Part shown: in pieces, positions 27,827 through 37,561 of the stretch
How positions within the stretch are numbered: position 1 is the first letter of the stretch
Layout: every line of letters begins with the position of its first letter
Assembly: GCF_001975705.1 (NCBI RefSeq)
Contig: NZ_CP015093.1
Location: 2,666,001 to 2,730,000, forward strand
Source of the DNA: Salipiger abyssi
GTDB lineage: Bacteria; Pseudomonadota; Alphaproteobacteria; Rhodobacterales; Rhodobacteraceae
Length of the DNA stretch: 64,000 nt
Direction: 5' to 3'
The notes under the pieces: model-generated
Databases searched by the model: none
The model's input: only the letters and a program-made list of their open reading frames with translations
Told to the model about the DNA's origin: nothing
Position numbers and translations under genes: made by a program

Positions 27827-28726
27827 ATGACGACCTTCAACGTGTCCGCCACGACCTACCTGCTCAACTACCTGCCCGAATACGTGGCTTCGGATCAGGG
27901 TTTCTTCACCGATGCCGGGCTGGAGGTGACGAACACCCCGCGGATTCCCTGGGACCTCGTGCTGGACGACCTGGCGGACGGATCCGCGCAGGCGGCGCTG
28001 GGCGGGATCTGGGTGCCCGCAATGTACCACGGCCGGGGCCGCGAGCTGCGGGCCTTCGCCCAGATCGCCAATCGCGCGCCCTTTGCCCTGGTCGGCCGCG
28101 CCACGACCAAGCCCTTCGACTGGCCCGAGCTGCGCGGTCGTACCGTGACCTGCGTCGGCGCGACCGGGGCCAGCGTCGCGATTTATGCCAAGGTGCTGAT
28201 GGCCGAGAACGGCGTCGACCCGCGCGAGGTGAATTTCATCCAGGATCTCGACAACGGCATCCTGTCGCAGACTTTCCGGGGCGGCATGGCCGACTATTTC
28301 GTCACCGATGACATGACCGCCGACGCGTTGTCGATGGAGGACGATCTGTGCATCCGCAGCCGGTTCGTCGAAGATGGCGGACAAGTCCCCTGGAGCGTCT
28401 ATTATTCCGACCTTGATGTGCCGGTGGACCCGGCCGCGCAGGCCGCCTTTGCCGGCGCGCTGGACCGGGCGATGGATTGGATCGCCTCGCGGGACGCGGC
28501 GGAATTCGAGGCGCTGCTCGGTCGCCTTTTCCCCAAGTCGCCGGCGCGGCGTACCGTGCAAGTCGCGAATCTCTACCGTGCCAATGACATGTGGAGCTCC
28601 AGCGTGATCCCGCGGCAAAGCTACGACCGGTGGCAGCGCGGCATCTGCGACAATTTCCTGATCGACGCACCCCTGCCTTACGAAACGCTCGTCACGGGCC
28701 GCGATGCAACCAGAGTGTCCGCATGA
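27827..28726 (+). CDS. NMT1/THI5-like domain protein without signal peptide
   Basis: A 299-residue protein whose fold signals match NMT1-like binding proteins (TTYLLNYLPEYVASDQGFFTDAGLEV at the start, then GRTVTCVGATGASVAIYAKV). It begins MTTFNVSATTYLL right after a GGAGA RBS, with no hydrophobic leader, so it should stay in the cytoplasm. It may bind or modify the imported compound and not deliver it. It lies between the transporter and the racemase, whose ATG overlaps its stop. I do not assign a reaction. Confidence 0.7.
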   Translation: MTTFNVSATTYLLNYLPEYVASDQGFFTDAGLEVTNTPRIPWDLVLDDLADGSAQAALGGIWVPAMYHGRGRELRAFAQIANRAPFALVGRATTKPFDWPELRGRTVTCVGATGASVAIYAKVLMAENGVDPREVNFIQDLDNGILSQTFRGGMADYFVTDDMTADALSMEDDLCIRSRFVEDGGQVPWSVYYSDLDVPVDPAAQAAFAGALDRAMDWIASRDAAEFEALLGRLFPKSPARRTVQVANLYRANDMWSSSVIPRQSYDRWQRGICDNFLIDAPLPYETLVTGRDATRVSA

Positions 28727-29445
28727 AGATTCATGTCGTCAATCCGAACGGCTCTGCGGAGATGACCCGGTCTCTCGAGGCGGAGGTGCAGTCTGCCGCC
28801 GGCGCTGCCGGCTGCGAAGTCGTTGTCACCTACGGCGGCAGTGGCGTACCCGCCAGCATTGAGGGCTATGCCGATGAAGCGGCATCGCTCATGCCGATGC
28901 TGCGCAATATCCGGTCGCAGGACAGGGCGGGGGCCGCAGCCCATGTGATTGCATGTTTCGACGATACCGGGCTGGATGCGGCCCGGGAAGTCGCCGAAGC
29001 CCCGGTTATCGGAATCTGCGAAGCGGCGCTCGCGACGGCGCGGATCGTGTCAAAACGGATTTCGATCGTCACGACGCTGGAACGGTCGGTGCCGATTGTC
29101 GAGGAATTGGTGCATCGCTACGGAGCTGCCGATCTGGTTCGCGGCGTGCATGGAACCGCGATGCCGGTCCTCGACCTTGAAGGTGGCCGGGGCGATGTCA
29201 TGGCGCGGCTGCTGCCGATCCTCGGGGGCGTCGTCACTCAGGATCGGGCCGATGCCCTGGTGCTGGGGTGTGCCGGCATGAGCCAGTACACCGCCGCACT
29301 GGAGCGCGGATTGGGCGTGCGCGTTATCGACGGGGTGCGTATGAGCGTTCACATTGCAGGCGCGCTGGCCGCCGCGCAGGTGAAAACGTCGAAATCAGGC
29401 GCCTATGCCGCGCCGCGCAGCAAGGCCGGCGCGGTCTTTGCCTGA
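28723..29445 (+). CDS. Asp/Glu/hydantoin racemase family protein
   Basis: A 240-residue cytoplasmic enzyme with the family start IHVVNPNGSAEMT and the two catalytic cysteine regions ACFDDTGLDAARE (Cys78) and LVLGCAGMSQY (Cys183). It resembles hydantoin and allantoin racemases more than glutamate racemase in length and in the VNPN opening. The ATG overlaps the stop of the preceding gene. It probably racemises the chiral ring compound brought in by the transporter. Confidence 0.85.
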   Translation: MKIHVVNPNGSAEMTRSLEAEVQSAAGAAGCEVVVTYGGSGVPASIEGYADEAASLMPMLRNIRSQDRAGAAAHVIACFDDTGLDAAREVAEAPVIGICEAALATARIVSKRISIVTTLERSVPIVEELVHRYGAADLVRGVHGTAMPVLDLEGGRGDVMARLLPILGGVVTQDRADALVLGCAGMSQYTAALERGLGVRVIDGVRMSVHIAGALAAAQVKTSKSGAYAAPRSKAGAVFA

Positions 29446-29461
29446 TCCGGAAAGGCGCCGT

Positions 29462-30172
29462 TCAGCTCTCTTCGTCGAGCGACAACAGGATGTCGGCGAG
29501 ACGGGTTCGCGGCGCCTCCATGGCCTCCAGGTTCACGCCTGCGATGATTTCTTCGAGATGTAGCCGCATGATGCGCGACGCTTCTTCGGGGCGGTTGGCC
29601 GCGATCGCCCCGACCAGATCCTGGTGTGCGTCGCAGCCGCAGAGCGACGTCCTGTTGCGCCAGTGCTGCCCGATGATCAGAGAGGAGCGTGAGCACAGCC
29701 CGCGCACGTAACTGGCATAGAGGTCATGCCCCGCGATGCTGGCGATCCGCAGGTGGAACGCGCTTGACAGCAGGACGGCCTGTGCATCGGCATGACTGTC
29801 CATCGCCTTCCGTTCCGCGTCGAGCTTGTCCTGAAGCCCCTGCACATCCTCTGGCGTTGCCCGGCTCGCGGCGAGACCCGCGACGACCGGCTCGATCAGC
29901 AATCTTGCGTCGAAAACCTCGCGGGCTTCCCGCATGGTGGGTTGCGCGACGAAGGCTCCGCGCCGGGGCCGGATCTCGACAAGGTTGTCGTGATGCAACG
30001 CCTGTAGCGCCGTGCGAACCAGGGTTCGGCTGACCTCGTAGACCTCGGCGATCTCCTCTTCCACCAGCTTTGCGCCGGGCTGTAGCTGACGCGACAAGAT
30101 GGCAAGGCGCAGCTTGTCGTGAATGACGACCGCCCGGCTCTGACGCTCGGATCCTTCACTCTTTTTGTGCAT
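29462..30172 (-). CDS. GntR family transcriptional regulator, FCD subfamily
   Basis: A 236-residue regulator convergent with the ABC operon. It has a winged helix (about residues 12-75; YEVSRTLVRTALQALHHDNLV) and an FCD effector domain. I took the ATG at 30172, since longer readings begin only at a TTG deep in the promoter. The RBS is weak. A perfect inverted repeat lies about 100 bp upstream and is probably its autoregulatory operator. It may control the racemase operon, although the operator in front of that operon resembles the type found near the other GntR gene. Confidence 0.87.
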   Translation of the reverse strand: MHKKSEGSERQSRAVVIHDKLRLAILSRQLQPGAKLVEEEIAEVYEVSRTLVRTALQALHHDNLVEIRPRRGAFVAQPTMREAREVFDARLLIEPVVAGLAASRATPEDVQGLQDKLDAERKAMDSHADAQAVLLSSAFHLRIASIAGHDLYASYVRGLCSRSSLIIGQHWRNRTSLCGCDAHQDLVGAIAANRPEEASRIMRLHLEEIIAGVNLEAMEAPRTRLADILLSLDEES

Positions 30173-30272
30173 TTGCTCACCGGCCCTCGATAGGACCTCC
30201 TCACAGCGATTTTCAGGGAGTAACTGTCGACTCTTTAGTACGTATCGACTCGGCAACGAAGAAGGAAACTAA

Positions 30273-30294
30273 TTGTACGCGGATCTGCGTACAA
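30273..30294. promoter_or_regulatory. Perfect inverted repeat upstream of the GntR gene
   Basis: TTGTACGC and GCGTACAA face each other across six bases. The eight-base arms are perfect, as in many FCD-GntR operators. It lies in the promoter of the regulator at 29462-30172 and differs from the ATTGSATACAAT element. Confidence 0.6.
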
Positions 30295-30768
30295 AAATTT
30301 CCAGACAACTACAGGAGGTCGCTTTGCCACACGGCGATGATGCCGCAACCGCCCACCGGACTGCGTCGCGCATGTCGGTGGAGAAACGCCCCGCGCAGCC
30401 AGAATGTCAGAGTCAGGATTCATAGCCGTTGCTGCGAGGGCGAAAAGGAGAGCTTTGGTGCAGTGATCATACCGGGTCGCGAAACGCACCCGTCTTGGAG
30501 CCGCCCGAACGTGATCTCGATCACTGCCGGGCAAAGGATCAGGCGACCAAGCTCCTCTTTTGGGCCCAGACTCGCCGCAGTACGATGCGTCTCTCAGTCA
30601 TAGATGCGTGGTTTTCTGTATGGCGTTGGGAAGTGGGGCGCCAGACGCGCCATCTGCGCGTCGGCGAGGCAAAAGAGATCAGACATGTCACCGCTCGTAT
30701 TTTCCGAACGGTGAACTTTGCCGGTCTGCCGCATCAATGGGTTCTGAGCCTGGGAGCTGGGCGGGGCA
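30295..30768. other. Intergenic region with IS debris
   Basis: Apart from the transposase fragment at 30421-30498 I see no feature between the GntR promoter and the end of the decarboxylase gene. Open frames here have no recognisable product and no good RBS. Confidence 0.45.
30421..30498 (-). pseudogene. IS5-type transposase C-terminal remnant
   Basis: The minus strand encodes RRVRFATRYDHCTKALLFAL followed by AATAM and then runs into unrelated sequence. This matches the conserved C-terminal tail of IS5-group transposases (RRVATRYDKxxxxFLxAIxLA). About 26 residues survive, so it is a relic. It was identified by motif memory only. Confidence 0.6.
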
Positions 30769-32178
<1,410 letters not shown>

Positions 32179-32198
32179 TCAGTATTATTGATATCTTC

Positions 32199-33080
32199 AT
32201 GGCCGATCTCGACATCCTCCTGTTGCGCAGCTTTCACGCCGTTTCGCGCAGCGGCTCGATCAGCGCGGCGGCGCAGCGCGTCGGGCGCACGCAATCCGCC
32301 GTCAGCATGCAGATGCGGCGGCTCGAGTCGGTGGTCGGCCAGCCGATCCTGTCGCGCACCGGCAGTGGCGTGGCGCTGACCGCCGCCGGCGAGCGGCTGC
32401 TGGCCCATGCGGAGCGCATTCTCGCCGCCCATGACGAGGCGCTGGCGAGCCTGTCGGGGCGCGGCCTTCAGGGGGCGATCAGCTTCGGCTGTCCGGAGGA
32501 TTATCTCACCGCCTTCTTCCCCGATCTGCTGCGCGGCTTCGGCGCGCGTCATGGCGGGGTCGAGATCGAGGTCGTCTGCGCGCCCACGGTCGAGCTGCGC
32601 GGGCTGCTTCAGCGCCGCCGTATCGACGCGGCGCTGGTCTCGCTGCCCGGCGATGCGGAGGGCGCCGGGATCATCCGGCGCGATGCCTTTGTCTGGGTGG
32701 CCAGCCGTCCGGATCCGGCGATCCTCGACAGCCCGGTGATCCCGCTGGCGCTCTCGGCACCGGACACGCTCGACCACCGCGCTGCCTGCGCCGCGATGGA
32801 AGAGGCGGGGCGGGCCTATCGCATCGCCTTTGCCAGCAACAGCCTCGCCGGTCTGCTGGCGATCACCCGCTCTGGCCAGGCGGTGAGCGTGGTGACGCGC
32901 TCGGCGGTGCCGGACGATCTCTGCACGCTGAGCGCGCCGCTGCCGCCGCTGCCCGAGATCGGCATGACGCTGGCCTATGCGGCGGCGCGGCCCTCGGCGC
33001 TGGTCCGGACATTCGGTGAATTTGTCGAGCGCCGGTTGAGCGACTTGCCGGCCTCCGGTGCCATGCTGCCGCGCGAGTGA
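32199..33080 (+). CDS. LysR family transcriptional regulator, probable dgdA activator/repressor
   Basis: A 293-residue LysR protein with the N-terminal helix-turn-helix (residues about 5-62; SISAAAQRVGRTQSAVSMQM) and a periplasmic-binding-protein-like effector domain (about 90-285). I chose the ATG at 32199, since MADLDILLLRSFHAV is the normal LysR opening; there is no strong RBS there. Its divergence from dgdA and the dyad between them suggest it controls that gene, like DgdR. Confidence 0.9.
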   Translation: MADLDILLLRSFHAVSRSGSISAAAQRVGRTQSAVSMQMRRLESVVGQPILSRTGSGVALTAAGERLLAHAERILAAHDEALASLSGRGLQGAISFGCPEDYLTAFFPDLLRGFGARHGGVEIEVVCAPTVELRGLLQRRRIDAALVSLPGDAEGAGIIRRDAFVWVASRPDPAILDSPVIPLALSAPDTLDHRAACAAMEEAGRAYRIAFASNSLAGLLAITRSGQAVSVVTRSAVPDDLCTLSAPLPPLPEIGMTLAYAAARPSALVRTFGEFVERRLSDLPASGAMLPRE

Positions 33081-33147
33081 TTCGGCGCGGCTGGCGGCTG
33101 GCGTCCTGCGGCGGTGGAACAGATTTTTACGTCCGCGCGCGGACGCC

Positions 33148-33164
33148 GTAACGGGGTATTACGC
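33148..33164. promoter_or_regulatory. Possible activator site upstream of a sigma-54 promoter
   Basis: GTAACGG-GGTATTACGC contains a GTAA/TTAC dyad, and its right part GTATTACGC resembles GTGTAACGC, repeated upstream of the monooxygenase operon at 37358 and 37413. It lies about 70 bp upstream of a -24/-12 element. This is a motif-based suggestion only. Confidence 0.35.
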
Positions 33165-33231
33165 TTTCCCGCCGGAATCGAAATTCCCGGGCGAAAATTG
33201 ATGTATTTCAAAGGTTTTTATTGCGTGTCCG

Positions 33232-33246
33232 TGGCGCGGGATTAGC
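33232..33246 (+). promoter_or_regulatory. Candidate sigma-54 (-24/-12) promoter
   Basis: TGGCGCGGGATTAGC fits the sigma-54 consensus TGGCACG-N4-TTGC with correct GG-N10-GC spacing and two substitutions. AT-rich DNA precedes it. It would transcribe the coiled-coil/WD40/small-protein operon that starts at 33384. Confidence 0.5.
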
Positions 33247-33252
33247 CTGACG

Positions 33253-33276
33253 GTCTCAGAAAACCCGGTCTGAGAC
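33253..33276. other. Dyad at the start of the leader
   Basis: GTCTCAG and CTGAGAC form a 7-bp stem with a ten-base loop just after the candidate sigma-54 promoter, around its expected transcription start. It could be an operator or a 5' hairpin protecting the mRNA. Confidence 0.4.
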
Positions 33277-33383
33277 AAGCCCGGTCGGGGACCGGACAAG
33301 GGGCGCGGCGGCCTGGGGAGAGGCCGAAAGCGACGGGCACGGGGCGGCACGCGATGCGCGATCCAGCCGCCCGGGAGGAGAGA

Positions 33384-33665
33384 ATGACAGAGCGACCAAG
33401 CGGGATGCAGGAGATCCTGGCGGCACGGCTGGAGATCACTCAGGAGATCTCGGCGGCGACCGCCGAACATCTGCGCCTGACGCAGCGCCTGAGCGGGTTC
33501 GAGGTGCTGCGCATGGGCGGCGAGGAGACCCGGGAAGACGCCGAGGGCATGGCCCGCGATCGCGCGGCGCTGCGGCGCTGCGAGGAAGAGATCGAGCAAC
33601 TGGAGACCCGCATGGCGGGGCTCGACGCCGAGCTGGAGCGCAAGGCTGGGGGAGAAGGACAATGA
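33384..33665 (+). CDS. Small coiled-coil protein of unknown function
   Basis: A 93-residue, charged protein, nearly all helix, with heptad-like leucines and glutamates from about residue 10 to 88, which suggests a coiled coil or a helical hairpin. GGGAGGAG precedes the ATG at 33384. Its stop overlaps the ATG of the WD40 gene (ATGA). I do not recognise a family. The tight coupling suggests that it acts with the WD40 protein as a scaffold. Confidence 0.7.
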   Translation: MTERPSGMQEILAARLEITQEISAATAEHLRLTQRLSGFEVLRMGGEETREDAEGMARDRAALRRCEEEIEQLETRMAGLDAELERKAGGEGQ

Positions 33666-34786
33666 TCGAGACAAAGCCGCCGCAGGCGCTGACGCTGTTC
33701 GAGCTGATCGGACGGGAATGGGTGCTGGAGCAGCCGGTGACGGCGCTGGCCTTCAACGCCAAGGGCTCGGCACTGGCCTGTGTGCAGGCGGATGGCGCGC
33801 TGGCGCTGCTGGCGGTCGCCGATGCCGAACATCCCGAGCAGCGCATCCGCATGGAGCTGGAGACCGGGCGCAGCACGATCCGACCGCGCGAAAAGCCGCT
33901 GCCGCCGCCGGTGGTGACGCAACCCTTGCGCGCCGAGGCGGGACTGTGCGCCTGGGACGATCAGGGCTTTGCCGTGGCCGGGCCGGAGGAAACGCTCTGG
34001 CGGGTCACCGCGCGGGGCCAGTGCCTGCCGCTGGAAAAGCAGGGCGTGGCGCCGGTCTCGGCGCTCTGCGCGCTGCGTGGCGGCGGTGTCGCGGTGGCGC
34101 GGGGCGGCGAGCTGAGCCTTGCCACGCCGGACGGGCTGGCGCCCAGGCTGCGCTGCGGCCTGCCGGGGACGGTCGAACGGCTGGCGGTCTCGCCCGACGG
34201 GCGCCGGCTCGCGGCCTGGGGGGACGGGCGCGTCACGATGCTGCGGACCGAGACGCTGGAGGCGGAGATGACGCTGGAGGCGCCGGGCGAGGCGGCCTGT
34301 CTCGACTGGTCGCCGGACGGGCGCTGGCTGGCGGCGGGCTGCACCGACCGCGCGCTGACGCTGGTCGATCTCGACGCCGGCGCCACCGACCGCATCGCCG
34401 ATTTCCCCGCCTCGGTCGGTGCGCTGGGCTTCAGCCGCAAGGCAGGGGCGCTGGTCGCGGCGGGGGCGTTCCGGGTGGTCGCCTGGAAGACCCCGGATCT
34501 GCCCTTCGGCGATCACCCGGGCACGCCGCTCGACACCGGGCGCCCGGGGGTGACGCTGGTCGACTGCGTCGCGCCGCATCCCAGCCGCGATCTCTGCGCG
34601 GCGGGCTATGCCAACGGGCTGGTGGTGCTGTCGCCGCTGGGCCAGCGCGACGAGCTCATGCTGATCGAGGGGCGCGGCGCGGCGGTCACCGCGCTCGCCT
34701 GGTCGCCGGACGGCATGCACCTGGCGGCGGGCTTCGCCGATGGTCGTGCGGCCATCGCGACCTTTCCGAAGATCATGTTCAAGTGA
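33662..34786 (+). CDS. WD40-repeat protein
   Basis: A 374-residue protein with at least five WD40-type blades. Typical SPDGRxLAA turns occur at about residues 178-186, 219-226 and 347-354 (SPDGMHLAA). There is no signal peptide, so it is cytoplasmic. WD40 propellers usually hold protein complexes together. It is coupled to the coiled-coil gene upstream and followed 30 bp later by a 59-residue gene. No known pathway can be assigned. The possible sigma-54 promoter upstream and the rpoN gene nearby suggest a link to that regulatory system. Confidence 0.8.
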   Translation: MIETKPPQALTLFELIGREWVLEQPVTALAFNAKGSALACVQADGALALLAVADAEHPEQRIRMELETGRSTIRPREKPLPPPVVTQPLRAEAGLCAWDDQGFAVAGPEETLWRVTARGQCLPLEKQGVAPVSALCALRGGGVAVARGGELSLATPDGLAPRLRCGLPGTVERLAVSPDGRRLAAWGDGRVTMLRTETLEAEMTLEAPGEAACLDWSPDGRWLAAGCTDRALTLVDLDAGATDRIADFPASVGALGFSRKAGALVAAGAFRVVAWKTPDLPFGDHPGTPLDTGRPGVTLVDCVAPHPSRDLCAAGYANGLVVLSPLGQRDELMLIEGRGAAVTALAWSPDGMHLAAGFADGRAAIATFPKIMFK

Positions 34787-34816
34787 CCGAAAACAAAAGA
34801 CGATTGGGAGGATATC

Positions 34817-34996
34817 ATGAAACCGGAACTGTCCGCAGACGAACAGAGCAAGGATCTTTTCTTCGCCTCGCTGGCAAAGGTCTCTGAGGAGATGGTCGAG
34901 GCGCATGGCAAGGATTTCGCCATGGGCGCACTGGTGTTGGCGGCGCGCTGGATCGCCGAGGGCAAGTTCGGCAAGGCCGAAGAGCCGATGCACTGA
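34817..34996 (+). CDS. Small helical protein of unknown function
   Basis: A 59-residue acidic protein (MKPELSADEQSKDLFFASLA at the start), with an amphipathic helix and a short hydrophobic stretch MGALVLAARWIAEG. GGAGGATATC precedes the ATG at 34817. It lies 30 bp after the WD40 gene on the same strand, and the stop is at 34994. The good RBS and operon position make it a likely gene despite its size. Confidence 0.65.
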   Translation: MKPELSADEQSKDLFFASLAKVSEEMVEAHGKDFAMGALVLAARWIAEGKFGKAEEPMH

Positions 34997-35006
34997 GGCG
35001 CGTCGC

Positions 35007-35963
35007 CTAGTGCCGCGGGGCCTCCCGCGTTGCGCGGGGGGCGGCGGGCTGCGGCAGGCTCTGGATCTGGTTCAGCAGCACAGCGCTCAGCGGGGCGGCC
35101 AGCGCGGCCAGCCCGTCATCGGCGAGACCCGATTGCGCCGCCTCATCGGCGGCGCGGTCCAGCGCCCCGGTCAGCGCGGGGCGGATCAGCTGGGCATAGG
35201 CGCAAAGCTCATGGATGCGAAAGGCACAGAAATAGACGGAATCGTCGTTGCGCAGCGCCGGGTCTCCGCTGGGCGGGGTGAGCGCGGTGCCATGCACCGC
35301 AGCCCCGAGCACCGCCAGCACCTGCCGGCGCCAGCGCGCGTAGTCCGTATCGGCGGAGTAATCGAGCCCGACATCGTAGAGCTTTTCGGTGATCGCGCGA
35401 AACGCCCGACCGCCTGCGATGTGGCGGCGCCAGAAGGCATTGGCCTCTTCCACGTCGCGGCAGGCGGTGAAGCGCGCCGCGAGTTTGCGCCGCGCCAGCA
35501 GCACCAGCATCATATCCACATCTTCCGAGACCGAGCGCGCGATCTGCATCGCCTGCATCGGCAGCCCGGTCAGCGCCAGCAGCCGCAGCGCCGAGACCTG
35601 ATCGGTGAGCCGCGCCGAGACGGCGGCGAGCCCGTGCCATTGCGCCGGGTCGAGCCCCTCGCTCTCCTGCCGGCGGCCGAGCGCCGCCGCCGCATGCAGG
35701 GCGCGCAGCCAGATCACGCATTGATCGAAGAGAAACACCAGATCCACCTGCGCGCTGCTCGGCGCGCCATCGGGGCGGGGCAGGGCGCGAAAGCCGGGCA
35801 GGCTGCGCACGCCGCGCGCCCAGGCGCGGTCGAAATCCAGCCCTCGCGCCGACCAGAGCTGACGCACCCGCGCCAGCAATTGCGGCGAGAGGCCGGGATA
35901 GGACAGTTCCGGCGGGGCGTGGTGCAGCGTGGTCACCGCACCGATCATATCGTCATGGCTCAT
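35007..35963 (-). CDS. Hypothetical helical protein
   Basis: A 318-residue protein without signal peptide or membrane helix, mostly alpha-helical. The middle (about 150-230) is rich in conserved-looking charged helices such as SVSEDVDMMLVLLARRKLAARF, in a style that recalls DUF5677-type helical proteins; I could not assign it. It is convergent with the 59-residue gene and divergent from rpoN by 92 bp, so it may share regulation with rpoN. Confidence 0.7.
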   Translation of the reverse strand: MSHDDMIGAVTTLHHAPPELSYPGLSPQLLARVRQLWSARGLDFDRAWARGVRSLPGFRALPRPDGAPSSAQVDLVFLFDQCVIWLRALHAAAALGRRQESEGLDPAQWHGLAAVSARLTDQVSALRLLALTGLPMQAMQIARSVSEDVDMMLVLLARRKLAARFTACRDVEEANAFWRRHIAGGRAFRAITEKLYDVGLDYSADTDYARWRRQVLAVLGAAVHGTALTPPSGDPALRNDDSVYFCAFRIHELCAYAQLIRPALTGALDRAADEAAQSGLADDGLAALAAPLSAVLLNQIQSLPQPAAPRATREAPRH

Positions 35964-36055
35964 AAGCGTCCTCCGCGGATCTGCGGTTCGGCAAGGATAG
36001 CAAGCGCGGGGGAAATCCGACCAGCGATTTCTGCCCTCGCATCAGGGAGGGGGCG

Positions 36056-37312
36056 ATGACCCCGGGTCTCGGCCTCGTCACCACAACGCGCCAGAGCTTT
36101 GTGCTGGGCCAGTCCATGACGCTCCTGCGCATGAGTGCAGCCGAGCTGACGGAGCATCTGCTGGAGGTGGCGCAGGTGAACCCGCTCTTGCGGATCTCGC
36201 GCCCGCGCCGGCGGCTGTTTATCGGCAATGCTGCGACCGATGTGCTGGAGGCGGTGGCCGCCGCCGAGGCGTCGAGCCTCTTTGCGCATGCCACAAACGA
36301 GCTCACGCCGTTGCTGGCGGGCGGCGGGCCGATGGCGCGCGCGGTCACCGCGCTGATCGAAGAACTGGAGCCCTCCGGCTGGTTCGGCGGCGATCTGGAG
36401 GCGCTGGCGGCGCGGCTGGGTGTGGCGACGAGCGTGATGGAGCGGGTGCTGGCGCTGGTGCAGCGGCGGATCTCGCCCGCCGGGCTCTTTGCCCGCGATC
36501 TGGCGGAATGCCTGCGCCTGCAACTGGAGGAGCGCGAGGCGATGACGCCGGCGCTCGCGGCGATGCTGCCGCATCTCGGCCTGCTGGAACGCGGCACGCC
36601 GGCGACGCTGGCGCGGACCGTCGGGCTGACGGTGGAGGCGGTGGCCGAGGGGCTGGCCGTGCTGCGCGGGCTCGATCCGAAACCGGGGGCGCGCTTTGCG
36701 TCAGACCCGACGCTCGGGCGCGCGCCGGATGCGGCGGTGGAGCGCGGCGCGCAGGGCTGGCAGGTGCGGCTCTTGCGCGGGGCGGAGCCGGAGCTGGAGG
36801 TGCGGGCACTGCCCGACCGGGCACGGACGGAGAGCCTGGCGGAGGCACAGAAACAGGCGCGGATGCTGAAACAGGCGATGGCGCTGCGGCAGTCGGCGAT
36901 GCGCCAGGTGCTGGCGGCGCTGGTCGCGCGCCAGCAGGGCTATTTCGACCACGGCGCCGAGGCGCTGGCGCCGCTCACCATGGCCGGGCTGGGGGCGGCG
37001 ACGGGCTTTCATCCCAGCACAGTGAGCCGGGTGCTGAACGGCTATCTGCTCGACACGCCACAGGGGGTGATCGCGGCCCGTGTGCTTTGCGCCGGCGCCG
37101 CCTCGAAGGGCACGGGTGCGCATTCGCGGGCGCAGGTCACCGCGCGGCTCTGCGCGCATCTTGGCGCCGAGGATCCGGCGGCGCCGCTTTCCGACGCGCG
37201 ACTGGTGGCGCTGCTGCTGGCCGAGGGCATCACCATCTCGCGCCGCATGGTGGCCAAGTATCGCCAGCAGGCGGGCTATGCGCCCGCTGCGCTGCGGCGC
37301 AGACGCGCCTGA
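36056..37312 (+). CDS. rpoN: RNA polymerase sigma-54 factor paralogue
   Basis: A 418-residue sigma-54 protein. The N-terminal activator-interacting region reads TTRQSFVLGQSMTLLRMSAA (about 8-27). The acidic linker of region II is short. The core-binding and helix-turn-helix part contains TMAGLGAATGFHPSTVSRVL, and the RpoN box is SRRMVAKYRQ (395-404), with Met in place of the usual Thr of ARRTVAKYRE. GGGAGGGG precedes the ATG. It lies directly upstream of the monooxygenase operon, whose leader has a -24/-12 element, so it is probably a dedicated paralogue, as known for multiple RpoN proteins in Rhodobacter. No sigma-54 activator gene is visible nearby. Confidence 0.88.
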   Translation: MTPGLGLVTTTRQSFVLGQSMTLLRMSAAELTEHLLEVAQVNPLLRISRPRRRLFIGNAATDVLEAVAAAEASSLFAHATNELTPLLAGGGPMARAVTALIEELEPSGWFGGDLEALAARLGVATSVMERVLALVQRRISPAGLFARDLAECLRLQLEEREAMTPALAAMLPHLGLLERGTPATLARTVGLTVEAVAEGLAVLRGLDPKPGARFASDPTLGRAPDAAVERGAQGWQVRLLRGAEPELEVRALPDRARTESLAEAQKQARMLKQAMALRQSAMRQVLAALVARQQGYFDHGAEALAPLTMAGLGAATGFHPSTVSRVLNGYLLDTPQGVIAARVLCAGAASKGTGAHSRAQVTARLCAHLGAEDPAAPLSDARLVALLLAEGITISRRMVAKYRQQAGYAPAALRRRRA

Positions 37313-37357
37313 TTTCCCACAGTTTTTCTGCATTGCGGCATGGCCTGGCGGGGCCGT

Positions 37358-37432
37358 GGTGTAACGCCGCGCACTGTCCATCTGTAATGCCCGGCGCAAC
37401 GGTTTTGCGGGCGGTGTAACGCTTCTTAACGC
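37358..37432. repeat. Four direct copies of a GGTGTAACGC-like element
   Basis: GGTGTAACGC occurs exactly at 37358 and 37413. Related decamers are TCTGTAATGC at 37381 and TTCTTAACGC at 37423. They lie 130-205 bp upstream of the candidate -24 element, where enhancer-binding proteins usually sit. They may be activator sites. Confidence 0.45.
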
Positions 37433-37561
37433 CACGGAAGGCAGTCGCAGTGGGCGCTAACAGAGCCGCCCGGCACCCTGCGAAAAAAATTTAAAAAAGA
37501 ATGTAGGTTTTTCAGGTGATTGCGCTCGCAGCCCTGCGAAACGCCGCCCTCTCCCCCGTTC

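Noticed and set aside
37452..37466. GGGCGCTAACAGAGC as the sigma-54 promoter of mimA
   Set aside because: It has GG-N10-GC spacing but fewer consensus matches than TGGAACAGCGCGTGC at 37562, and it lies within the likely activator region.
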